Origin: Warburgia ugandensis
Taxonomy: Eukaryota; Streptophyta; Magnoliopsida; Canellales; Canellaceae
Assembly: GCA_035236585.1 (NCBI GenBank)
Contig: CP141132.1
Location: 57,819,880 to 57,883,879 of the forward strand
Direction of reading: 5' to 3'
DNA length: 64,000 bases
How positions within the stretch are numbered: position 1 is the stretch's first letter; each line of letters begins with the position of its first letter. The notes below the pieces were generated by a model. It did not search any database and had not been told where the DNA came from. It saw nothing but the letters and a program-made list of their open reading frames with translations. Positions 12,656-21,260 of this stretch are shown piece after piece. A program made the position numbers and the translations under genes.

Positions 12656-13197
12656 TGTCACGGGCTTGCACTGCAAGGTCCGTGACCAAGGTCTGCAAAG
12701 CCCAAGGAAGGCTTATTTTGCTTGTGGACATGGCCTAAGGGACTTAGGACCATTGTTGATGACCCATGGTAGCTGGCCTGCTTCCAGAAGGCCTGGTTTC
12801 TGGAAAACTCTTTGTAAATATCTAGAAACAAGAAAGGTTAGAGATTTGTGTAAAGTTCTCTAAAGTGAGTTCTGGATTAGTTCTCAACCGTTAGATGGTT
12901 GACATTTGTAATAATCTGGACCATCCATTGAGGAGGTGGATGGTGGAGAACAAGTATAAATAGGTGTAAGCTCCTCACTTGTAATCAGCTCAGGTTAGTT
13001 CAGCTCAGCTAAGGTTAATACATTGGGAGGTTTCCTTTTTGAGTTCTCTTGAGTTCCTCTCATTGCTTGAGTGGGTGAGTGAGTGTAGCCCTAGCAAGTG
13101 AGAGTTGAGGTGTTAAAGGTTGACTTGTGCCAAGAAAGGAAGTTGTGCACAAGTGCCGCACAAGTTTAGCAAAGGCGAAAGTGTGACCCTGTGACCA
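12656..13197 (+). repeat. 5' LTR of the compact element
   Basis: The LTR starts with TGTCACGGG and ends just before the primer-binding site. Its first 30 bases form an interrupted palindrome (GTCACGG / CTTGCA–TGCAAG / CCGTGAC). A TATAAATAG box lies at 12955–12963, about 300 bp in, as expected for a promoter at the U3/R border. It aligns along its whole length with 14121–14660. Confidence 0.9.
12955..12963 (+). promoter_or_regulatory. TATA box of the LTR promoter
   Basis: TATAAATAG sits inside the 5' LTR and is conserved at the same offset in the 3' LTR. Confidence 0.65.
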
Positions 13198-13198
13198 T

Positions 13199-13210
13199 TG
13201 GTATCAGAGC
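13199..13210 (+). other. Primer-binding site for initiator tRNA-Met
   Basis: TGGTATCAGAGC is a perfect match to the 12 bases complementary to the 3' end of plant initiator tRNA-Met, placed one base after the 5' LTR. This tRNA primes minus-strand DNA in many copia and chromovirus elements. Confidence 0.92.
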
Positions 13211-13289
13211 AGGTCGACGTGAGAGTTGCTCAGCAAGTACTGGGGAAAGCTCATGGCAACGTCATAACATTTGAGTCAGGAGTGACTAA

Positions 13290-14120
13290 TATGCCAGCGG
13301 AAGTGCATAAGAAGTCGAGGTGGGAGAGGTCCAGAGACCCATCGTGGAAGTTGACTTTGGACGCTCGACTTTCTACCTTGAATGCGAGGATCGGTAAGTT
13401 CAAGCAAACTCTTGCTAATTGCTTGAACAAGTCGAATGCCTTGAAAAGCCTCAAGGACGACATGCAAAGCACGGTTTAGATGTTTAAGGGGATGGACACT
13501 GAGACTGTGAATCAAGGGGAGTGCATGTCAGATTGCTTTGAGACTGTGGAAGACACAATGATCAGTTCATATGAGGAAGTGGCTGGGTTAGAGGATATGG
13601 AGATAACAAAGGAATCCACAATGAGTGTGGATACAGCACAGCCAAGCTTATCAGGCTTAGGTGTTGGGACATTGCTTGGGCCTAGTGAGTCCCAGAAGGA
13701 AGCGGTGATCAACAAGGGTGTTGACACCTTTGTTAGCACAAAGGGGAGTGTGCCACAAGGAGGAAACTCTACGAGGGGTGAACCCAAGCTAGGTTGTGCA
13801 GGGAGCATGATGATGAGTAGCTGCCACACTACTATGCATGAGGTACAACAGTGTAGTGCAACAAAGCAAGGGCGCGAGAGGGGTGATTGCATACAAATGA
13901 GCAGTGGTGCACAAGTGTGTAGGGATGCACGCACCATGGAGAAGACAAAGATGCTCCCTAAGTTGCACAAGCATGGCAAGATGCGAATGTGCAAGGGGAG
14001 GAGCAAGGCATTACGTCATAAAAGGATTATGAGGCAATATGGGATGTGCCATAGGTGGAAGCTTGCGACATTGAGGAAGATACGTCAACAAGGTCGTCGA
14101 CATGATCAGGTGGGGGAGTT
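13290..14120 (+). pseudogene. Internal coding-like region of the compact element (gag-like?)
   Basis: Open + strand reading covers most of the interior. The first part (near 13290–13470) is rich in charged residues, with LDARLSTLNARIGKF resembling a short coiled coil as at the start of many plant gag proteins. The later part is acidic, then rich in Ser/Thr and basic residues, with no CCHC knuckle or enzyme motif that I can see. It is most likely a degenerate gag-derived region of unknown function. The open minus-strand frame at 13512–14006 is probably a shadow. Confidence 0.45.
14109..14120 (+). other. Polypurine tract of the compact element
   Basis: GGTGGGGGAGTT lies directly before the TG of the 3' LTR, in the position where plus-strand synthesis is primed. 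Confidence 0.8.
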
Positions 14121-14660
14121 TGTCATGGGCTTGCACTGCAAGGTCCGTGACCAAGGTTTGCAAAGCCCAAGGAAGGCTTATTTTGCTCGTGGACATGGTC
14201 TAAGGGACTTAGGACCATTGTTGAAGACCCATGGTAGCTGGCCTGCTTCCAGAAGGCCTGGCTTATGGAAAACTCCTTGTAAATATCTAGACACAGGGAA
14301 TGTTAGAGATTTGTGTAGAGTTCTCTAGAGTGAGTTCTAGATTAGTCCTCAACTGTTAGATGGTTGACATTTGTAATAATCCGGACCATCTATTGAGGAG
14401 GTGGATAGGTGAGAACAAGTATAAATAGGTGTAAGTTCCTTACTTGTAATTAGCTCAGGTTAATTCAGCTCAGCTAAGGTTAATACATTGGGAGGTTTCC
14501 TTTTTGAGTTCTCTTGAGTTTCTCTCATTGCTTGAGTGGGTGAGTGAGTGTAGCCCTAGCAAGTGAGAGTTGAAGGTTAAAGGATGACTTGTGCTAAGAA
14601 AGAGAGTTGTGCACAAGTGCCGCACGGGTTTAGCAAAGGTGAAAGTGCGACCCCATGACA
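14121..14660 (+). repeat. 3' LTR of the compact element
   Basis: The LTR starts TGTCATGGG and ends CCATGACA. It aligns with the 5' LTR with about 40 differences by eye, many of them C/T or G/A transitions as expected from decay of methylated DNA. Confidence 0.9.
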
Positions 14661-16790
14661 TCTTACTATTGTTGTTTGTTTTCCTTTAGAAAGCAGTGGT
14701 AGGCAAAGATGATCAAGGGGATTAAATTGCAAACAACAATAAAGTATGCAGTTTGATGATCAAATCTGTTTCCTTTTTGAATCATATCTCAACTAACTAT
14801 TATCTGGAGGCTTTACCTTGTTTGCATTTCTGAAATTTAGTGGATCAGTAGACTTGAACTTGCAATTTTGGCAGGGAACAATGCACCTTGCAACTAGCCT
14901 ATACGTTCCTTGTATCTGTTATTCCAAAGGAAAAGAAAAAGACTGTTGACATGTAAATACTTATGCAATTACATTGTTGTTTACTTAATTTTACTCTTCA
15001 CCTTGATGATTTTTTAGTTAAATTATTTGTCTCTACACTTTTAATTCAAGTAACAACAAAGGAAGTTGAGAAGGGTAACAATTATGAGGTCAATGTGCTC
15101 TCTCTCACAGCACAAAACTAATGAGGACCACATTTAAATTTGGAATTCATCTACCATTTGAAAAGGAAAAGTCGCATTAAAATTATCCATAGCAGTTTTC
15201 AGTTGAATTACAAAGACAGAAATCTGTTTCCCTTTTCTTTACGAATAGTGAGTTGATTTGACTCAACGACCCCTTGGTTGTCAGAAACGGACTTAACTAA
15301 TTCGGCTAACTGCTCGAACCCACAAGGGGCAGATAGAAAAATCCCAACATAAAGTTAAGCCAAAATATGAGGTGGAACAATATCGTATGATGCTATCCCT
15401 TCAAACTTATTGGTCCTTTCTCTCCTAACAATTTGTTTAGCAGAAATACGGAAAAGAGAAAAAAGAAACCCACCTCATGTGGCTCTGGCTCTACAATCAT
15501 AGTAGCATATCTCCCATAATTCGCAAAATATTGCTAAAAAGGTTGATACATATCATTTTAACCTTCAGCTGATATTTTGACCAATATTGCCGTTTTTCCT
15601 CTCACGTAAGAGAACATGCAAAGGCAGAATTCAGCATCACTAAAAAAGAGAAAAAGGAAAGAAAGAAAATTATCAAGATATTTATATTGATTATTAAGAT
15701 TACAAATCTACACCTTGGTAGAGCTTGCCCTAAATACAACGATGTGCTAAGAAGACTTCCTAGTAACAAGAAAATGAAATTCTCAAATAAAATTTTTGAC
15801 CGTGTGCTAAATAAAGCTCTAAATTGTAGACCACTAATTTATCCTCTTTTCGTTTGCGGACACAAAAGCACGCTCGCACGCACGTAAAACACACACAAGC
15901 ATGTTACTAGCACACACAAGGTTGTCGATGACAATGTCCCCCAAAGATAAAGATTAGGGTAACAAGCAGGGAAAAAGCGGATAAGTATAGGGGAGGCTAC
16001 ATGGACAGATATGAACTCCTTTCAGAAAAAACAAGGAGGCGGAAAAAGTTTCAGCATTTGCATCATTTCATTTCATTCCATTCTCATGGAAGACATGGCT
16101 AGAATCAACAATCCATGTCAACTATAAGCGAAAAGCCATTTCTTCGTGCCGTAAGTCATTTTCCAAAGACCAAGCAAGAACTGATCGACCCCACTTACTA
16201 TGACTGGTCGTTATCTTCTAATTCTTTGCCATTTTTATTGGACGTTTGGGTGAAGCTGCAAGATGGCCAAGTCGATACTCCGATCCAAATGACTGAGTTA
16301 TGACAGAGCATATTACTCCAAATTCTGCATTTGGGGCTCAAAACCTTTGTACCCATGCGCACTTGAGTCTCTTTGATAGTAGTCGGCTCCAACAACCGAC
16401 TTGATCATGAAAGTGAGATCTGTGCACAGCAGAAAAGGACCACTTCTTCACAATCAAAGCAAATCACTTGTAAGGTTTTTCGCCCATACTGACAGTAGTG
16501 AGAAACAAAAGGAGGTGGACATTGTATGTGGGGCAGGAAAAGCACTTAAGGGAATTGAGTTGTGGTTCTTACACCTTGTACAGCCAAATCATATCCCTTC
16601 CATCACCATAAATGATACCATAGCAATGCATGTTCCAGATTCCATTTTCCTCTTTACCTTCCTCTCCAATAATTCCAGACTACTTTTTTATTTCATCTCC
16701 CCATATTTAAAAATTCCCAAGAAGATCCGTATTTCTCACTCTCTTAGAACCTTCCATTTTCTACCTGATAAGCGTAATCTCTACCTTTAC
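14661..16790. other. Intergenic region upstream of the NPF gene
   Basis: No gene is supported. A tRNA-like relic lies at about 15250–15310 on the minus strand. The 152-codon + frame at 16401–16859 runs into the CT repeat and shows no domain, so it is not called as a gene. AT-rich sequence with homopolymer runs fills the rest. Confidence 0.5.
15250..15312 (-). mobile_element. tRNA-derived SINE head or tRNA relic
   Basis: On the minus strand, TTAGCCGAATTAGTTAAG (about 15292–15309) resembles a tRNA box A (TRGCNNAGTTGGTTAAG type). About 25 bases later, GTCGTTGAGTCAAATC (15255–15270) resembles a degraded box B (GGTTCRANTCC type). This spacing is typical of tRNA genes and tRNA-derived SINEs. The cloverleaf does not close well, and no tail or target duplication was found. 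Confidence 0.35.
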
Positions 16791-16799
16791 CAACACCAT

Positions 16800-16800
<1 letters not shown>

Positions 16801-16850
<50 letters not shown>
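16801..16850. repeat. (CT)25 microsatellite in the NPF promoter
   Basis: There are exactly 25 CT units by count, ending about 45 bp upstream of the TATA box of the NPF gene. CT/GA tracts near plant core promoters are often transcriptionally active (Y-patch or GAGA-like). Its length makes it likely to vary between individuals. Confidence 0.92.
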
Positions 16851-16853
<3 letters not shown>

Positions 16854-16895
16854 GGTTAACGGAGGCCACGAGGTCAACAGTCTCATAATCTTTCC

Positions 16896-16903
16896 TATAA
16901 ATT
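16896..16903 (+). promoter_or_regulatory. Probable TATA box of the NPF gene
   Basis: TATAAATT lies about 250 bp upstream of the chosen start codon and just downstream of the CT tract. A transcription start some 30 bp further on would give a leader of about 220 bases. It is inferred from motif and position only. Confidence 0.55.
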
Positions 16904-17025
16904 GGAAGGTTCCTTATTGAAATTCCTTGTGAGTTGGAGAAGTGAGTGAGAGGGAGAAGGGAATACTTATTCTCCAGCTTTGTGTTGGCTTTTCAAGCGG
17001 TTTTACAGTTGAGAATAGGAAAAAG

Positions 17026-17151
17026 ATGGTCTGTGCTGGTTTTTCTCAATTACCTCCTGCTTCTTGGGTCAATTATGTTCTTCCACTTTGTTATGCATGT
17101 GATCTAATATTTCTAAATCTCCGCCTCTCTATTTCTAGGAAGGGAAGATGA
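17026..17151 (+). CDS. Upstream ORF in the NPF leader (41 codons)
   Basis: An ATG at 17026 opens a 41-codon frame whose TGA stop overlaps the main ATG as ATGA (17148–17151). If this part of the leader stays in the mRNA, ribosomes starting here would terminate exactly at the main start. That arrangement can lower translation or allow reinitiation. However, TTTCTAG at about 17132–17138 looks like a splice acceptor, so a 5'-UTR intron could remove part of the uORF. No peptide homology is claimed. Confidence 0.35.
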   Translation: MVCAGFSQLPPASWVNYVLPLCYACDLIFLNLRLSISRKGR

Positions 17152-20100
17152 GTTGGACAGTTGCAGATGCTGTGGACTATAAGGGCTTCCCTGCTGACAG
17201 GTCTAGAACTGGTGGTTGGGTTCCTGCAGCTCTTATCCTAGGTTCGTTTCTCTTCCATCTCCCACGTCACTAGCCCCACAATTCTGCCTCCTTCCATCCG
17301 GCCCCCAGGCTTTAGCTAAACAAAAAGGAGATTGGCATTACTTCAAATCTTTTGTTAGCACACAATACTCCATCTGAAACCTGTAAAAACTAGCAGAAGT
17401 TTTCTGACACATCAACATTAATTTTTCAGAAACTCAAATTGGTTCATTTTGAATATTGAAAGTCTTAAACGCAGATAGTTAAAGTGTGCTGTTGATCAAA
17501 CTGTTCATGTTATTGCTTTGAGTTTTCTCTACTTCTTGTTCTGCAGATGATTTGTCTGTATACACTGAAACTTATTTTCTTTCTAGCAGAAGATGCTTAG
17601 TTTGTATGTCCATATTTTTGTCAATAGTAGGCATTGCTTCTTAAGGAGTATAAAGGATGTTGCCTTTCCAGCCGAGGAGACTCGATAATATTTACCACCT
17701 TCACTTGAATGGAGTTAGGTGTCCCATGCAAAGAATGGGAAAATGTATATATCTTGAATTTTCTATTTTTTTATTCTCTTTCTTTGCCTTTTAATGGGTC
17801 TAACTCTCATACGATTCAGGGTCTAAATAAGGAAAATGCTATTTCTTTCTTAAATGGCAAAAGTCAAGAATAATACCTTTGAGGTCAACTGAACTAGCTT
17901 ATTTTTCGTTTTGGTTTGGTAGGTTACGTAAGAGTGACGGTGGACCCAAACCAAAACACCTAATTTGTATTGGGAAGGACAGATTTAACCCTGCTTACCA
18001 AAGGAAAGGAGAGATACTGACCATTTTCGTTTACTTAAAAGATAGGAGGCAACCTCTTTGCCCTTGCCAACCAGTTACTACAGGAATGATCCTGGCTGCC
18101 TCTGTTTTTTTCTCCTGAACTGGTTGAATTTAATAGGAAAGAACATACTTTTACAGAAATGACAGACCGAGGAGATCACGGCAATGGTTACTCTTACGAA
18201 ATTGACAGTTAGGACGCATCTAGTGGCCCTCACTTAAATGGCCCAGCACACATAAATCTATCACCTTAGAGAAAACCACACTGTAGATTAATGCATGACC
18301 TGCAGTGAGCGGTTGCTATCGAGCAATTGATGGCGTTAATGTATCATGATCAATTGATGGCAGGTCCAAGTGATAAATGGGTAAGATTCATGATAAAGCA
18401 TCTAAAGTGTCCCACTCTTTAGAATTATACTGTTTGCGTTACATGCAGGGTCCAGTATCTATCATGTTCTTAGGAAAGAATTCCAGAGGGCATTTCTGGT
18501 GAATTTCCTCCAATTTTTCACCCTACTTCAAGATAATTCCATATCCTAATTCACAAAAAATAAAATCAATCCTGCGGGGTTTGTATGCACTCCATGCATA
18601 GAAGAAGATCCAAACTTAAGCTTTCAGGTCTAAAAGTTGAATAGAAAGGAAGGTAGTAGCATTCCATCTACAGCTAATTACTAACACTTGCATATGTTTA
18701 TTACAGTTATCGAAATAAACGAGAGGCTTTCGACAATGGGAATAGCGGTGAACCTTGTAACGTATCTGCAGGGGACAATGCATCTTCCAAGCGCAGCTTC
18801 AGCCAACATAGTGACAGACTTCATGGGTACCGCATTTCTCCTGTGCTTACTCGGGGGGTTCCTCGCAGATTCCTTCTTAGGACGATACAGGACAATTGGA
18901 ATCTTCGCAGTTGTTCAGGCACTCGTAAGTTCTATAATTAGTTCATCGATGATCATTATATTACTTTGTTACATTTGATTTGTCTTCCGTGCTATTGAAT
19001 CTAATGCATGGTAACCATAGACACCGATTGATGATGATGATGTTAATCTGATTGATTTCCTACTGTTGTGCTTAACGACATGATTTCCCCTTTCCTTTTC
19101 CGTGCTATTGAATCTAATGCATGGTAACCATAGACACCGATTGATGATGATGTTAATCTGATTGATTTCCTACTGTTGTGCTTAACGACATGATTTCCCC
19201 TTTCCTTTTCCTTCTCTGAGAATCCAGAGGGTCGATGTTAGCATTCATGATTTCTTTGGTAGTGGTGATGATGATAATGACGATGATTGTTAATCAGGGT
19301 ACTGGCATGTTGACAATTACAACCAGCTTAAGGCAGCTGCGCCCGTCCCCGTGCAACTCTCACACACCACACAAGTGTGAGCAAGCGAATGGGCTGCAAC
19401 TGGGGGTCCTGTATTTGGCCCTGTACCTAATAGCTCTGGGCACAGGTGGCCTCAAATCAAGTGTCTCAGGGTTCGGAACAGATCAGTTCGACGAGAAAGA
19501 TGAGAAGGAAAAGAGTCAAATGGCTTACTTCTTCAACAGGTTCTTCTTCCTCATCAGTACTGGCACTCTGCTAGCCGTTACAGTGCTAGTCTACATACAA
19601 GATGAAGTGGGTCGAAATTGGGGATATGGGATCTGCTGTATCTCTATGATTCTAGCAATAATAATTTTTCTCTCCGGGACTAGAAGATACAGGTACAAGA
19701 AAAGCGTGGGAAGCCCAATTGTTCATATTCTGCAAGTCCTAGTAGCTGCTGTAACGAAAAGGAAGCTTGCACTTCCTGCTAATGTCAGTTATTTGTATGA
19801 AGACTCTATTGGACCTACCAGAATCAGTCACACAGACCAGTTCCGGTGAGCATATATAAACGCATCAGTTCTTTGACTACTACATGTGGCCTCTATGTTT
19901 CTTTTCGTGGTTCCTTAGAGAGCTAAAGCAACTATTCTCTTCTCTTGAGTCTTTCTAGTGGTTCATTGTTCACTACTAGTGTAAATTGATCAAAGATTTA
20001 GCAAGTGATGAGAAAGTACATCTATATTTGAATCAAGAAACTTACAATACCAAATGATTTCCAAAATTAGTAGCTTATTACATAACTAAGCTCTATGGGG

Positions 20101-21110
20101 TCTACTTCTTGTGGCAGTTGCCTGGACAAGGCTGCAGTTGCCACTGAAGGTGACTACGCAACAAATGGTTCGTCAACACCAAATCCATGGAAGCTTTCCT
20201 CAGTGACCAGGGTGGAGGAGGTGAAAATGATGGTCAGATTATTGCCAATTTGGGCCACAACTATCATTTTCTGGACTACATATGCCCAGATGATTACTTT
20301 CTCAGTAGAGCAGGCAACAACAATGGAAAGAACAATCGGGAACTTTGAAATTCCCGCAGGATCACTCACTGTTTTCTTTGTCGGAGCCATACTACTCACT
20401 TTGGCTGTCTATGATAGAATCATAATGCCAGTGTGGAAAAAGTGGAAAGGAAAACAAGGTACCAACAAATTAAATTTTTGAGCACATATACTTGGCTAAT
20501 TAGATATTCATTCAAGAGATAATACATAGATTGTTCCATTTATGTCATACTAAGTGGTATACCTCTGTCTACAGGTTTCACTAATCTTCAGCGGATAGGA
20601 CTAGGGCTCTTCTTATCAGTATTAGGCATGGGAATTGCGTCACTTGCAGAGGTGAAGAGGCTCTCAGTTGCCAAAAGGATGGACATTAGTGGTACTCACA
20701 CAGTACCCATCAGTGTCTTCTTGTTGATTCCGCAATTTTTCTTGGTTGGCGCTGGAGAAGCATTCATATATACCGGCCAGCTTGATTTCTTCATAACACG
20801 ATCTCCCAAAGGAATGAAAACAATGAGCACTGGCCTATTCCTCAATACTCTTTCACTTGGATTCTTTATTAGTAGTTTCCTAGTTTCAGTTGTTAAGCGA
20901 GTGACTGGAACCAAGGATGGACAAGGATGGCTAGCCAATGACATCAACCAAGGAAGATTGGATTGTTTCTACGGGCTTCTGGCCGTGCTAAGCTTCGTTA
21001 ACATGGGAGTTTTCCTCTTGTGTGCTGTTTGGTATAAACCACATAGAGCCGAACGTTCTCTTCAGATGGAGGATTGTGCAAAGGGTTCCTCTGCAGAGGA
21101 GAGGTGCTAG
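17148..21110 (+). CDS. NRT1/PTR family (NPF6-like) proton-coupled nitrate/anion transporter
   Basis: Five exons join in frame: 17148–17241, 18707–18924, 19298–19845, 20118–20458 and 20575–21110, with GT–AG introns of about 1465, 373, 272 and 116 bp. The product is 578 residues, close to the 590 of Arabidopsis NRT1.1, with the MFS layout of 12 membrane helices and a cytosolic loop at about 230–330. Visible family features are the ExxER proton-coupling motif (E34, E37, R38), GGFLADSFLGRY, T94 at the place of the NRT1.1 switch Thr101, K157, VSGFGTDQFDE, FYTGQ-type YTGQLDFF and E462. The position of NRT1.1 nitrate-binding His356 is Tyr342, in FWTTYAQ. The likely role is plasma-membrane or tonoplast uptake of nitrate, chloride or a related substrate with protons. 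The NPF6 assignment rests on remembered motifs. NPF4 is a weaker alternative. The gene looks intact. Confidence 0.9.
18985..19211 (+). repeat. 113-bp tandem duplication in NPF intron 2
   Basis: Two adjacent units start TTCCGTGCTATTG at about 18985 and 19098. By eye they are identical except for one GAT triplet (four in the first unit, three in the second). The near identity implies a recent duplication. It lengthens intron 2 without touching the splice sites at 18925 and 19297. Confidence 0.9.
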
Positions 21111-21260
21111 AGATAAGTCTATGTAATGCATGTTTCTGGGTTTTCTTGCCTTCCCTTGTACAATGAGTGTGTTTGTTACCTTTTTGTCGTTTAGTTGATA
21201 TGGGGGCTTTCGTTTTCTTCTTGTTCTCCTTCTTTCATCTCTATTCCAAGTAATTAGTTC
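21111..21260 (+). terminator. NPF 3' UTR and probable polyadenylation region
   Basis: T-rich sequence with TGTAATG and TTTGTTACC follows the stop codon, as in plant 3' ends. No strict AATAAA was found close by. The poly(A) site is probably within about 150 bp of the stop, but this is an inference. Confidence 0.35.

Larger units (their letters stand above)
12656..14660 (+). mobile_element. Compact non-autonomous LTR retrotransposon, both LTRs present
   Basis: Two direct repeats of about 540 bp (12656–13197 and 14121–14660) begin TGTCA and end TGACCA or TGACA. A 12-base primer-binding site complementary to initiator tRNA-Met follows the first LTR. A purine-rich tract (GGTGGGGGAG) lies directly before the second. 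The flanks share TCTT on both sides (12652–12655 and 14661–14664), a possible 4–5 bp target duplication. The internal region is only about 0.92 kb, has open + strand frames, and shows no protease, integrase or RT. It therefore resembles a LARD or TRIM that relies on another element's enzymes. By eye the LTRs differ at about 40 of 541 positions (near 93% identity), suggesting an insertion some millions of years old. It is structurally whole but long inactive. Confidence 0.88.

Noticed and set aside
13512-14006. 164-codon open frame on the minus strand inside the compact LTR element
   Set aside because: It lies opposite the element's own coding-like + strand region, has no known motif and is best explained as a compositional shadow.
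16401-16859. 152-codon + frame ahead of the NPF gene
   Set aside because: Its end is the translated CT microsatellite and the rest has no domain or codon pattern of a gene.
16942-17151. A 69-codon reading of the NPF leader starting at 16942
   Set aside because: The first codon is GTG, not ATG. Only the inner ATG at 17026 gives a plausible upstream ORF.
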